From: Fuerstiella sp. | GTDB lineage: Bacteria; Planctomycetota; Planctomycetia; Planctomycetales; Planctomycetaceae | Direction: 5' to 3' | Assembly (NCBI GenBank): GCA_029247265.1 | Contig: JAQWLN010000127.1 | Span: forward strand, 1-64,000 | DNA: 64,000 nt | In this document: one piece after another, positions 26,352 through 37,233 of the stretch | Numbering within the stretch: the first letter of the stretch is position 1 | How the letters are laid out: the number at the start of each line of letters is the position of its first letter | Notes under the pieces: model-generated | Databases searched by the model: none | Seen by the model: only the letters and a program-made list of their open reading frames with translations | Told to the model about the DNA's origin: nothing | Translations under genes and position numbers: made by a program

Positions 26352-26920
26352 GCTGTTTCTTTCTGACTAAAGGAGAGTGAGGCCACAACATCGCGGCCCC
26401 AAAGGTCAAGTGCTGCCGTGGGCAGTGGTCGCGCGGTCGCTTCTCGAATCGGCAGATGCGATAGTTTTCGTGGTGCGTCACCAAACGCTCGACCGTAATC
26501 GGCTGCCGGACTCAGGCCGTAGAATCGGTGGTTAAATGCCAGCGGCAGGCAGGTATGGTGAAATCGCTGTTTCATCCGGTAGCGGAGATGGAACATGCAT
26601 CTGAGAAAATCAATGCCGTGTTGGAACCACTTTTGTTTCCCCGCATTGATGTCGACCGAGCTGCCCGCCGTGTGCCGTATGCTGGCATGATCATAGCTGC
26701 ATTTGCGAGCCGGGCGATACTGGAACAGGTGGCTTGCTTCATGCAGCACGATTGAGTCGAACTGGACCGGCGTGGCGGCGATGGAATCGAAATGGACCGG
26801 TCTCAGGGCGTCCAGATACACCTGACTGATGACCATGGCCAGACACGGCTCCCCACCAATGATCTCAGGAACGTCCAACAAGACTCGATACCATGCTGCC
26901 CATACGTTGTTACTGCTCAT
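26348..26920 (-). CDS. Unknown protein with HEASH motif (possible zinc-peptidase-like)
   Basis: A 190-residue protein with no family I can name. The ATG at 26920 is chosen because GAGGAAGA lies about eight bases upstream; the frame itself continues to 27010. The motif VLHEASHLF (residues about 58-66) fits the HExxH zinc-binding pattern of metallopeptidases. Residues 90-150 are rich in His, Phe and Arg, and could supply further ligands. It heads a two-gene unit: its TGA overlaps the ATG of the next gene. The bases are more AT-rich than those of the core genes. It may be a phage- or conflict-related peptidase, but that is a guess from one motif; the alternative is a degraded gene. Confidence 0.5.
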   Translation of the reverse strand: MSSNNVWAAWYRVLLDVPEIIGGEPCLAMVISQVYLDALRPVHFDSIAATPVQFDSIVLHEASHLFQYRPARKCSYDHASIRHTAGSSVDINAGKQKWFQHGIDFLRCMFHLRYRMKQRFHHTCLPLAFNHRFYGLSPAADYGRAFGDAPRKLSHLPIREATARPLPTAALDLWGRDVVASLSFSQKETA

Positions 26921-27017
26921 CGTGGTGTCTTCCTCGTGGCACGAAAAAATCCGCATGGGATATATGCGGGCTGAATTCGATTGTGCTGGGCGCAGGCGGG
27001 GCGTTTTCACTGCTAAT

Positions 27018-27603
27018 TCCTCCCCAGTATTCTGAGAGGTTTAAATTCGCCGTCTCTGACACCAAAAGTGTTGCCATTTCGTGACACCGAATACTGGGGT
27101 TCAGACCAACTCGGCAGCCAGGTCAGAGCGGTCTTCACCAACGCCATCATCAAGGCACTGAAGAGGCAGGGAGACGTTTGCGTGATCGGGGCCATAGCCT
27201 CGGCTCGATGATCTGCTACGACGTATTCTGGAAGCTCTCGCACTATGGCGAGTATCGTGGGCGGCCGTGGAATCGAAAAATTGACTTGTGGATCACACTC
27301 GGTTCTCCGCTGGCGGATGAAACCGTCAAGGATAATCTGAAGGGAACAAATCGTGCTTCGGCTGACCGCTATCCCACAAACGTCGTCGATTGGCTAAACG
27401 TTGCCGCTGAAGATGACTACATCTCACACGACCAGAAGGTGGCCGGTGACTTCAAGGAAATGAAGAAGCTTGGCTACGTGAATTCGATTACCGACAAACG
27501 GATGTACAACCTTGCCGTTCGTGGCGGCAAATCGAATCCGCACCATGGCGTCGGATTTCTGATTCATCCCACGGTCGCCTCTGCAATTGCCGCATGGCTG
27601 TGA
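27018..27603 (+). pseudogene. Alpha/beta hydrolase (lipase-like) fragment with frameshift
   Basis: The plus strand reads LPFRDTEYWG, then VRAVFTNAIIKALKRQGDVCVIG, and after a frameshift at the GGGG run near 27187 continues HSLGSMICYDVFWKLSHYGEY. Joined, these give the nucleophile elbow GHSLG of a serine hydrolase. Downstream the sequence DLWITLGSPLADE, DWLNVAAEDDYISHD and NPHHGVGFLIH supplies plausible Asp and His residues. About 195 residues survive, and the N-terminal strands before the elbow are lost; a TAA lies just before 27018. I judge it a broken gene, though the piece from 27178 on is open for 141 codons. Its neighbours are the HEASH pair and the metalloprotease gene. Confidence 0.75.
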
Positions 27604-27772
27604 ACGTAATGCAGGCCGGATCCAGGAACGGAGTGACGCTGCTCCGGTGTTGGGGTGAAACAGGAATGTGCAGACGGTGCCGTAACAGCGCGACAGGCAG
27701 TCCGGCCCACTTCTGCAACATAGTGATCACGAAAAGCGGCTTGCGTACGTACCTACCGTGCCGGCGGTGCAG

Positions 27773-29581
27773 TCATCGGGCAAGTTTCCGTTTCAGCATC
27801 GGATCCAGCCAAAGTCCCCAGTCGGCGCCCGGACCGTCGTCCGTCGGATGAGTCAGCAGTTCCAGTTGCTGGACGCCGTCGAGCTTCACTTCGAAGTCGG
27901 CCGTGTTGTCAGAACGAATGACCTGTGACTTCCACACGGTTTTGCCGTCGCCTGTGATTTCAAACTGCACGGAACCGCGATGCCCGGACGCCAGTCCGAC
28001 TTTGCCACTGAGGGAGTTCCATTTTTCGCCAAGCTGATACACATGGCGGGCAGGTGCGTGGGCGTAGATTCCCGTTTCGTAAATTTGTCCGCCGGATTCC
28101 AGCAGCATTGTATTGTCAGGAACGCGATTGAACGCTGGACGGGCCCAACCCACGGTGGCCGACGTCGTCGTGAAATCTGTCAAACTGATCACACTTGAAC
28201 CACCATCGAATTCCGCTGGATCTTGCGTGGGGACGGATGGCTGCGTCAGGCGCATGGCTATCGTCGCAGCCTTTGCCAATTTGATGTCTGCCGCCAGCGA
28301 AATTGCCTTGTCGCGATCACCGCCGGCAAGAGCGGCCACGATCGGTGCCAGCTGCTGTTGCACTTGAATTGTGGACAGATCGGGCGTTCCATCGTCCGCG
28401 ACACTGTATGAGTAACGATACTTCGTTCTCGACATTTGGCCACCGGCCGAACCATTGGCGTGCAGCGGAAACAGACGTAACTGGCCCGCTTTTCCGGAAA
28501 CCAAAGCATCCGAACTCAGCGTAAAACGACCGTCCGCAGACGGGACGGCCGTTGCTGTTGTTGCGTTGTAGTCATTCCCTCCATCGGGATCGAAATAGGC
28601 AACAACAGCATAGATGGGAGGATCGCCGCTGACGACACCGGAAACCTGAATCGATTTGTCACGGGCCACGATCGACACATCGTCTATCGATGCGGAAGCG
28701 TCCTGCCGCAATCCCTTTACGGAACCGGAAAGCTGCGGGTGAGAAGCAAGGCGAAGAGCATGAGCCAGCGTCAGAAAGCTGCCTCGCCCATCGCCACGAA
28801 TTTCACTGCCGTATGTTCGGTTGCCTGATCCCATCAGAGCCGTCCCTCGGACAGCTTCGTCCGGACGCGCTTTGCAATGAGGAAGCCCAAGGGCGTGACC
28901 AAGTTCGTGTGCGATTCCGCCGATGAAGATTGAATTGTGCTTACCAAGAGAAATACGGCCGTACTGACCATCACGAATCATCGGTTTCGTAAGACCCAGA
29001 TTACGTGAGTCGAGTTCCGGAGAATCCAGCTGCCATGCAGTGCCGCTGCGATAGGAGCCACCCGCGTAATAGGGAGATTTATGAGTGAACCGCAGCTGTT
29101 GCTCATCCCACGTCGCGAGATTGCACAGAATCAGAATGGTCTCGCGATCCGGTTCGATTCCTGCCGCATGCAGCGTTGGCAGACATTCTTTTCGAATTTC
29201 GTTGCCGGACTGCACAGCATAGTGGCTGGTCGCATGACGCCCACGGACGGTGTGCAGGACCAGCAGCTGTTTGGCGTCATATTTCAAGTTGATTGTGCGT
29301 TCTCCAAAACCGAGTCGTTCCATTTCGCGCAGATAGAAGTCCTGGATGTGCCCCATGATTCGGGTCAGGCGAGGCTTGTAGTCCTTTGGAAAGTCTCTGT
29401 CGGAAGGAGTCCAGCAGACCAAGTGCAGAAATCGATCATCGCGTTCCGGATTGTCCGCATGCCACGTGTCGAGAATTCTTCGGGCGGCCGCTGCCTGATC
29501 CCGGGCATCTGCCGACTCTACGGGCTGAGCGATCACCGACTCCGTCGCGAAGATCGTTAGCAATATAAAAACACATCTCAC
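27773..29581 (-). CDS. Secreted metzincin-type metalloprotease with NPCBM domain
   Basis: A 602-residue exported protein: signal peptide 1-18, then a peptidase region. The zinc site is HELGHALGLPH, residues 225-235, giving the metzincin pattern HExxHxxGxxH, with a likely Met-turn at TALMGSGN about 20 residues later. Residues 290-400 form a beta-rich middle part (VSGDPPIYAVVAYFDPDGGNDYN). Residues 475-600 match an NPCBM-like carbohydrate-binding module: SLTDFTTTSATVGWARPAFNR, GIYAHAPARHVYQL and LELLTHPTDDGPGADWGLWLDP. It is probably a protease acting on glycoproteins or wall-associated protein outside the cell. It stands alone; the accessory region ends before it. Confidence 0.9.
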   Translation of the reverse strand: MRCVFILLTIFATESVIAQPVESADARDQAAAARRILDTWHADNPERDDRFLHLVCWTPSDRDFPKDYKPRLTRIMGHIQDFYLREMERLGFGERTINLKYDAKQLLVLHTVRGRHATSHYAVQSGNEIRKECLPTLHAAGIEPDRETILILCNLATWDEQQLRFTHKSPYYAGGSYRSGTAWQLDSPELDSRNLGLTKPMIRDGQYGRISLGKHNSIFIGGIAHELGHALGLPHCKARPDEAVRGTALMGSGNRTYGSEIRGDGRGSFLTLAHALRLASHPQLSGSVKGLRQDASASIDDVSIVARDKSIQVSGVVSGDPPIYAVVAYFDPDGGNDYNATTATAVPSADGRFTLSSDALVSGKAGQLRLFPLHANGSAGGQMSRTKYRYSYSVADDGTPDLSTIQVQQQLAPIVAALAGGDRDKAISLAADIKLAKAATIAMRLTQPSVPTQDPAEFDGGSSVISLTDFTTTSATVGWARPAFNRVPDNTMLLESGGQIYETGIYAHAPARHVYQLGEKWNSLSGKVGLASGHRGSVQFEITGDGKTVWKSQVIRSDNTADFEVKLDGVQQLELLTHPTDDGPGADWGLWLDPMLKRKLAR

Positions 29582-29970
29582 AAGATTGCTCCGGAAAATA
29601 TAGTTGCAGCTGAGGTCGTGGCGCGATCGATTGCCTCGCCGCTACAGGCCTTCAATATCGGCTTCCCACGAGCCCGAACGTGCTACGTGTTATCGTAAAC
29701 TGCTCTAAAGTTGTCAGCCAGCCCAGTCAACACATTGGATTCCCACACGATTCGTCCCTTTTTTCCCGAACGGTCGAATTCCGGATTCAACGTTGGCATA
29801 CTTTTGTTGTCGAACGGGAGCATGAGTTTCAGTCCCGGCGTGAGCTGGAATGCTCTAAGACGACAACCTTGTTCAATTCTTTCTGGGTTGAGTGTATGTC
29901 GGCGGACGGCTCTTGAGTGACCTGATTCGTCGGAGGTCAGTTTCCTGGTATCTTTGTTTGGAGAATTCAA
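29582..29970. other. Intergenic region with a copy of a conserved 46-nt element
   Basis: About 390 bases between the divergently oriented metalloprotease and aldehyde dehydrogenase genes. It carries one copy of the element described at 29663-29708. The ribosome site of the dehydrogenase, TTTGGAGAA, is at its right edge. Short frames in the rest have no supporting features. Confidence 0.6.
29663..29708 (+). promoter_or_regulatory. 46-nt conserved element, copy 1
   Basis: TTCCCACGAGCC, then a variable centre containing CTACG, then CGTAAACTGCTCTAA. A second copy of exactly equal length, same orientation and about 75 percent identity is at 37188-37233. Looser similarity extends about 45 bases upstream in both (GTGGC-GCGA and CTAYAG-CC blocks). 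Copy 1 lies 262 bases before the aldehyde dehydrogenase ATG. Function is unknown; a promoter, operator, small structured RNA or dispersed repeat are all possible. Confidence 0.6.
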
Positions 29971-31452
29971 ATGTCAGTGACTACTGAATCCGGTACGTTC
30001 GTTGCTCCCGCTATTCGTCAGACGCAGATTCTGATCGGTGATGAATGGCGTCCCGCTGTCAGTGGCAAGACTTTTCAGACAATTAATCCGGCTACGGAAG
30101 AAGTCATTTGCGAAGTGGCGGAAGGAGACCAGGAAGATGTCGACCTGGCCGCGCATGCCGCGCGAGCAGCGTTCGAATCCGGGCCATGGTCGAAAATGGA
30201 TGCTCGTGATCGAGGTCGTCTGCTGATGAAGCTGGCTGATCTGATGGACGACAACCTGGACGAACTGGCTGCTCTGGAAACACTCGACAACGGAAAACCC
30301 ATTGGTGACGCCAGAGCGGCCGACCTGCCGCTGGCCATTGACTGCCTGCGCTACTATGCCGGCTGGGCAGACAAGATTCACGGAGACACCATTCCGATTC
30401 GCGGCGACTACTTCTGCTACACACGACGCGAACCGATCGGTGTCTGCGGGCAGATCATCCCGTGGAACTTTCCAATTCTGATGACGGCATGGAAATGGGG
30501 TCCGGCACTGGCAACCGGGAATACCGTTGTCATGAAACCGGCCGAGCAGACACCGCTGACGTGCCTGCGTCTGGGCGAACTGGCACTGGAGGCAGGCTTT
30601 CCTCCGGGCGTCATCAACATCGTGCCTGGCTACGGTCCCACTGCGGGGGCGGCGATTGTGAAGCATCCGTTGATCGACAAGATTGCATTCACAGGATCCG
30701 GAGAGACTGCTCAGCGCATTATGGCCGACGCCGCCACGACACTAAAACGACTCACATTCGAACTCGGGGGCAAGTCGCCGAACATTGTCTTCGCGGATGC
30801 TGATCTGGATGCGGCCATCGCCGGTGCCGAGTTCGGTCTGTTCTTCAACCAGGGACAGTGTTGCTGTGCCGGCAGTCGTCTGTTTGTGGAAGACGCCATT
30901 CATGAAGAATTCGTGGAACGTGTTGTGGCCCAGGCCAGTCAGCGAGTATTGGGCAATCCGTTCGACAGCGAAACGACTCAGGGACCACAGGTCGATAAAG
31001 ATCAGTTCGACAAGATCATGCGATTTATCGAAAGCGGCTCCAGAGAAGGCGCTACCTGCGCCACCGGCGGTCAGCGAGTCGGCAATCGCGGGTTCTTCAT
31101 CGAACCGACTGTCTTCACCAACGTGACTGATGAGATGGAGATCGCTCGGGAAGAAATCTTCGGTCCGGTGTTGAGCGTGCTGAAGTTCAGCGACATCAAC
31201 GAAGCCATCGGTCGCGCCAACGATACGACCTTCGGACTGGCGGCTGCCGTCTGGACCAGCGATGTACAGAAAGCTCACAAGATCGCTGCCAGCGTACGAG
31301 CCGGCACGGTGTGGATCAACTGTTACGACGTTTTCGATGCTGCGGCGCCATTCGGCGGCTTCAAGATGAGCGGCATGGGCCGTGAACTCGGCGAAGCTGG
31401 CCTGCAGAATTACACCGAACTGAAAACGGTCACCATGAGCCTCGGCGAATAG
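29971..31452 (+). CDS. NAD-dependent aldehyde dehydrogenase (ALDH2-like)
   Basis: A 493-residue cytoplasmic aldehyde dehydrogenase oxidising aldehydes to acids with NAD(P). The cofactor-binding PWNFPILM is at 164-171 and the general base Glu264 lies in FELGGKSPN. The catalytic loop [10 protein letters not shown] (293-302) gives nucleophile Cys298 and is identical to the loop of animal mitochondrial ALDH2. The C-terminal PFGGFKMSG segment is present. Length is standard. A GGAGAA site sits seven bases before the ATG. It stands alone between an upstream regulatory region with the 46-nt element and a convergent membrane gene; the physiological aldehyde is unknown. Confidence 0.95.
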   Translation: MSVTTESGTFVAPAIRQTQILIGDEWRPAVSGKTFQTINPATEEVICEVAEGDQEDVDLAAHAARAAFESGPWSKMDARDRGRLLMKLADLMDDNLDELAALETLDNGKPIGDARAADLPLAIDCLRYYAGWADKIHGDTIPIRGDYFCYTRREPIGVCGQIIPWNFPILMTAWKWGPALATGNTVVMKPAEQTPLTCLRLGELALEAGFPPGVINIVPGYGPTAGAAIVKHPLIDKIAFTGSGETAQRIMADAATTLKRLTFELGGKSPNIVFADADLDAAIAGAEFGLFFNQGQCCCAGSRLFVEDAIHEEFVERVVAQASQRVLGNPFDSETTQGPQVDKDQFDKIMRFIESGSREGATCATGGQRVGNRGFFIEPTVFTNVTDEMEIAREEIFGPVLSVLKFSDINEAIGRANDTTFGLAAAVWTSDVQKAHKIAASVRAGTVWINCYDVFDAAAPFGGFKMSGMGRELGEAGLQNYTELKTVTMSLGE

Positions 31453-31503
31453 CCACCGTTTCCATGTGGTCCCTGGTGGCGACACCGGGGACCTTGCCTG
31501 TGA

Positions 31504-32943
31504 TTATCGACGAGTCACGGGCGAAGCGTCGGCCGAACGGGGCTGCAGTTCCTCAGACCACGATTCGATGGCGGATGTCATTCGCTGGCGATCAAGGTCA
31601 TCGGGATTGCATTCCAGCAGAGCTCGTTCCAGCGTGCGAATCGCTTCCTGCCGCTGACCGCTGTCGTAGCGAGTGAGCGCCATCTGAATGCGAACCACCG
31701 GAAGTTGTGGAACCTTTGTCATGGCATGTGCCCACAGGCTGTCGGGATGACGCCAAACGGGCAGATGTCGGGAATTTGCCGTGAGCGCTGCGCACACTGC
31801 CGTCAGCCCCACAGCCCACTTTGTGCTGGCTGCCAGATGCCGCAGAACGGTATCAGTGTGATCGTCTGCCATCACCAGCAGTTGCTGGAGTCCGGCAGCC
31901 GCCAGTGCAAACACGATGATGCACGGCAAATACAGATACCGGTCGTTCATTAACGTTGTGATTTTGAAAAAAATTCAGCACAGCCAGCAGCAGCACCAAC
32001 CACGTTGCCGCTGCCCAGAGGATGACCGGAGCGTTCTTCCGTGATCGATAAATGAGTGCGCCGATCACCAGCCGGCTGTCGCCAGCGCGACCATCTGCCA
32101 GATACCGGTTGTCGGTGGATCGTACAGCACGCACAAATCGGTCGGCCAGAACAGCATGCCGACGTATCGCCACATGATGGTCGTGTCGATGGCTATGATT
32201 TTCCACAGGCTGTAATCCAGGTGACCGCGGACTCCTCCAAGGATCGAATGTTGCGCGGCCATGGTCTTGAACAGCAACAGCAGGCACATCACACCGGGAA
32301 TGATCTGACGCACGAAAGCATCGGCAAATTTCTGGCGACGGACCCAGACATCGTATGTCAATACGATGGCAGGAACGACGACGGCCAGTGCCTTGGACAA
32401 TAATGCTGCCGCCAGCCACACGGCGTACCAGCCATCACTTTTCGCGTCCGGTGCGGGTTTCAGCCTGACGATGAGTGCGGACAGCATGAACGAGGCAGAC
32501 AAAAGTCCTTTACGCGAAGAGATCCATCCCACCGTTTCGATTTGCACAGGATGCACCAGAAACAACGCAGCCGTGACCCAGGCAACGAACTGTTTGCCTG
32601 TCAGCTGTCGCACCAGCACAAAGACCAACAGGCCGTTAACAATGTGCAGCAGTACGTTGGTGGCATGATATCCAGATGGATTCATGCCCCAAAGTGTGTG
32701 ATCGATCAGCAACGACAGGATTGTCAGAGGAGCGTAATTCCGAGTGACCGTTTCCGTGGCGACTCCCCACAGATTCGACGGCGACCAGCTCGTGATCAGA
32801 TCATTGTGCAGGACGTATGCCGGATCGTCCCAGTTCACGAAGTCAAACCAGACAGACGGCAGGAACGCCGCAAGAGCTGCGATCACCAGCGAGGTATACA
32901 CCCACCATCCAGTTCGATCAGTTTCATTCAACGTGGTGGTCAT
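31504..32943 (-). pseudogene. TMTC-like membrane protein with TPR tail, interrupted by two frameshifts
   Basis: Three minus-strand frames joined give one familiar protein. Residues 1-290 (from the ATG at 32943) form many hydrophobic helices with VNWDDPAYVLHN, YHATNVLLHIVNG and LFLVHPVQIETVGWIS, as in TMTC/DUF1736-type transmembrane-TPR proteins. That frame stops at 32065 just after LATAGW. The next 33 residues (LVIGALIYRSRKNAP to VLNFF) are in another frame, and from 31965 the first frame resumes with LMNDRYLYLPCI and a short TPR-like tail to 31504. The two shifts cancel. One sits at an A7 run (31967-31973). Either compensating sequencing errors or a true pseudogene. If intact, it would be a membrane O-mannosyltransferase-like protein. 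Confidence 0.8.
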
Positions 32944-33434
32944 TGGAGGGGGTGTGCTGTTTTTGAACTGATGCCCTGAAGCGTGTTGGCCTGCTGGCGC
33001 CAGGTGCGGCTCTGAATGGACGTTTCGCAGTTTAGGCCTGCCTGAGCGACACTGCGTAATCATCCAAACATGCCACAGCATGGGTTCGCTGGACGTTGCA
33101 AAATGTCAACTCGCCGGAAACACCCCACCATCCGCTGCAGACACAATCGTTGCATCCAGCACATCCAGTGCGGGTGGCGGCCTCAACAGTCGTAGTGACG
33201 ATAAGAACGCCGCCGGGATGGCCACGGACACCCCTCGTAAACAGCACTGGTTAGTGATGCGGCAACTGATCAAAGGCACGGGACTTCCGGAAATGGCATC
33301 CCGTTTGTGCGAAATCGTATGGAGCCGGAACACAGGGCGTTTTGCCCCATACGCTGACTTTGTTATGTTGGGGCAGGCGTGAATGCTGGTCGGAATGACC
33401 CTGAGTACACCAAATCCCAGGAATTCGTTTTGAA
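32944..33434. other. Intergenic region between divergent genes
   Basis: About 490 bases between the interrupted membrane gene (minus) and the aminotransferase (plus). Frames crossing it in both directions lack start sites and family features. The only candidate signal is the promoter proposed at 33342-33369. Confidence 0.5.
33342..33369 (+). promoter_or_regulatory. Possible sigma-70 promoter of the aminotransferase gene
   Basis: TTGCCC (33342-33347) and TATGTT (33364-33369) are spaced by 16 bases and lie 66 bases before the ATG. Each hexamer matches four of six consensus bases. Weak evidence only. Confidence 0.3.
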
Positions 33435-34619
33435 ATGAATGCAACCTGTCCAAACCCGGTTCAACCTCCGGTTCGCACCCTGATGGGACCTGGTCCGAGC
33501 GACATTGCTCCCAGTGTTCTGGCAGCGATGGCGGCGCCAACGGTTGGGCACCTGGACCCGTATTTCCTGCAGGTCATGGACGAAGTGCAGACCATGCTGC
33601 GGCAGGTCTTCCAAACCGAAAATCAGATGACGATGGCCATCAGCGGCACAGGAAGTGCCGGAATGGAAACCTGCGTCGTCAATCTGATAGAACCGGGCGA
33701 CAATGCGATCATCTGTCAAAACGGTGTGTTTGGCGGACGTATGGCCGACGTGGCAGAACGAGTTGGCGCGAACGTCACGAAGCTGGAACGACCATTCGGC
33801 GAAGTCTTTTCCGTCGAAGAAATCGCCGCGGCCGTTGAGCAGCACAAACCCAAAGTCGTGGGCATCGTTCATGCAGAAACATCAACGGGCGCCCTGCAGC
33901 CTCTGGAAGAAATCAGCCGGGTCGTGCATAGCGCCGGAGCTTTGCTGCTGGTCGACTGTGTCACGTCGCTGGGTGGCCTGCCCGTGGAAATCGACAGCCT
34001 GAATATTGACGCCGCTTACAGCGGCACACAGAAATGCCTCAGCTGTCCGCCGGGCCTGTCGCCAGTCACCTTCAGCCCGAAGGCTCTGGAAGCGATGGAT
34101 GCTCGAAAACAGAAGGTGTCCAGCTGGTATCTCGACATCAGTATGCTTCGCAACTACTGGGGCGCTGACCGAGCGTATCATCACACAGCACCGATCAATA
34201 TGAATTACGGCCTGCACCAGGCCCTGCGACTGGTGCTTGAAGAAGGTCTTGAAGCCCGCTTCGCTCGACACCGTCTGCATCATGAAGCTCTGAAGTCAGG
34301 GCTGGAAGCAATGGGCATCGGCTACTCGGTAGCAAATCCCGATCACAGTCTGCCGATGCTGAATTCTGTACTGATTCCGACGGGGGTCGACGATGCAGCT
34401 GTCCGCAAGCAGTTATTGAACGACTTCGGAATCGAAATCGGTGGTGGACTCGGTCCCATGAAGGGTAAGACATGGCGGATCGGCCTGATGGGCGAAGCTG
34501 CAAAGAAATCAAACGTTATCCTGTTTCTTGGCGCGCTGGAACAATGCCTGGCAGCCCAGGGGCAGAACGCCAAACCAGGTGCAGGAGTCGCTGCGGCGAA
34601 TAAGCGGTACCTGGATTAG
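33435..34619 (+). CDS. Class V aminotransferase (alanine-glyoxylate/serine-pyruvate type)
   Basis: A 394-residue PLP enzyme of aminotransferase class V, of the AGXT/serine-glyoxylate group, which moves the amino group of alanine or serine to glyoxylate or pyruvate. The N-terminus has [16 protein letters not shown] (17-32), the cofactor-contacting [10 protein letters not shown] is at 70-79, and HAETSTG at 146-152. The Asp of the PLP pyridine contact is in [11 protein letters not shown] (171-181). The Schiff-base lysine is Lys200 in [12 protein letters not shown]. The C-terminal WRIGLMG is typical. Length fits the family. It is monocistronic; enolase lies 300 bases downstream on the same strand. 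Exact substrate pair cannot be decided. Confidence 0.93.
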   Translation: MNATCPNPVQPPVRTLMGPGPSDIAPSVLAAMAAPTVGHLDPYFLQVMDEVQTMLRQVFQTENQMTMAISGTGSAGMETCVVNLIEPGDNAIICQNGVFGGRMADVAERVGANVTKLERPFGEVFSVEEIAAAVEQHKPKVVGIVHAETSTGALQPLEEISRVVHSAGALLLVDCVTSLGGLPVEIDSLNIDAAYSGTQKCLSCPPGLSPVTFSPKALEAMDARKQKVSSWYLDISMLRNYWGADRAYHHTAPINMNYGLHQALRLVLEEGLEARFARHRLHHEALKSGLEAMGIGYSVANPDHSLPMLNSVLIPTGVDDAAVRKQLLNDFGIEIGGGLGPMKGKTWRIGLMGEAAKKSNVILFLGALEQCLAAQGQNAKPGAGVAAANKRYLD

Positions 34620-36189
<1,570 letters not shown>

Positions 36190-36251
36190 TACTTTGTCCA
36201 ACACCGGTGCGGCAGAGTTTCTACGCTGTCATCGATTTTGAGATAATTCAG

Positions 36252-36285
36252 AAAGCCCGGCTTTGCGCAGAAGCCGGGCTTTTTT
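36252..36285 (+). terminator. Intrinsic terminator of enolase
   Basis: AAAGCCCGGCTT (36252-36263) pairs with AAGCCGGGCTTT (36271-36282) across a 7-nt loop, and the T-run continues to 36285. It starts 62 bases after the eno stop. Confidence 0.92.
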
Positions 36286-36377
36286 CGTGCACGGACCACA
36301 GGCCCACGGACACAGTGTCAGTGGAGAAGCTACGCCGGATCGCTGCAACACGTCAAACAGGGCATGCGAATGTGACC

Positions 36378-36983
36378 ATGTATAATTCACAACCTGAACC
36401 GCCAGCGCCTGCATCCTCGACGTGGATCGTCTCTCTGTGCTTTTGGTTTGCGCTGACCTTTGCGGCGTGCGTGTATGCCATGGTCGCGTTGGCCCCAAAG
36501 TTCTCCGTTTGGAATCAGGTACGCCACGAACACCAGGGGAATGCCCGACATCTGATCGCCCTGGAACAGGACGTTGACTACCTGGAGCGTGTTGAAGAAG
36601 CACTGCGGACGGATCCGGAGTTCGTCCGTCGCCTGGCTGGAGAGTCTCGACAACACGGTGACGACACTTCGGAATTGATCCCCGTCAGCGGCGAGTTGTT
36701 GTTTGGCTATGAAGATGCGACAGAGCACGCTTCACAGAATCTGTCGGAGCCGCCGCCCTTTCACAATTCCATCAGGATGCTTGCCAGCCACGCTACACTG
36801 CGCATCTCGCTTCTTTCGTTGGCTGCTCTGACAACAATTTTCGCGTTCACATTTCTGAACGATGCCGGAGCCGGATTCGTGTATTCGACCGGGCGATTTG
36901 TTAAGGCCGCTGTGATGATTCCGGCCGCTCGGTATTTTTCATCGGCTGAAGTTGACGCCGGTGACAAAAACGAGAGTATGTAG
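36378..36983 (+). CDS. DivIC/FtsB-like septum-initiator domain membrane protein
   Basis: A 201-residue membrane protein. A Pro-rich short N-terminus leads to one helix (about 17-43). It is followed by a coiled-coil-like stretch, LIALEQDVDYLERVEEALRTDPEFVRRLAG (about 63-92), whose ending resembles the Dx-E-x-LAR-E signature of FtsB/DivIC proteins. Those bind FtsL and FtsQ at the division site. A Glu-rich linker and two further helices (about 144-162 and 168-187) follow, which the classical proteins do not have. The ATG at 36378 is preferred because the longer frame to 36207 runs back over the enolase terminator. Planctomycetes lack FtsZ, so a divisome role would be notable; I hold the domain call as moderate. 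Confidence 0.6.
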   Translation: MYNSQPEPPAPASSTWIVSLCFWFALTFAACVYAMVALAPKFSVWNQVRHEHQGNARHLIALEQDVDYLERVEEALRTDPEFVRRLAGESRQHGDDTSELIPVSGELLFGYEDATEHASQNLSEPPPFHNSIRMLASHATLRISLLSLAALTTIFAFTFLNDAGAGFVYSTGRFVKAAVMIPAARYFSSAEVDAGDKNESM

Positions 36984-37187
36984 GTGGCGGCAGCTGTTCA
37001 CGATCGCAGGCGGCGTTATTCGAAGCCAGCGACATTTCAGTTTCAGACACCAGCGAATGTCTGAATCTGAGGGCAGAAGACGGCAGCCACAAGAATTTTC
37101 TCCCGTTTCCTCCACTCCAGCCCGCCATGACAGCGATTCGCGCTGCCTTGTGGCCGCGAATCACGCTTTTCTATAGCCGTTTCGTTG

Positions 37188-37233
37188 TTCCCACGAGCCA
37201 GTACCGTCTACGACAATACGTAAACTGCTCTAA
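37188..37233 (+). promoter_or_regulatory. 46-nt conserved element, copy 2
   Basis: Second copy of the element at 29663-29708: TTCCCACGAGCC, CTACG and CGTAAACTGCTCTAA at identical spacing. The last A of the element is the A of the ATG of the transporter gene. A promoter cannot sit entirely upstream unless the mRNA is leaderless or the element is a translation-control site. Confidence 0.6.

Noticed and set aside
30742-31485. 247-codon minus-strand frame inside the aldehyde dehydrogenase
   Set aside because: Shadow; the dehydrogenase is complete and conserved.
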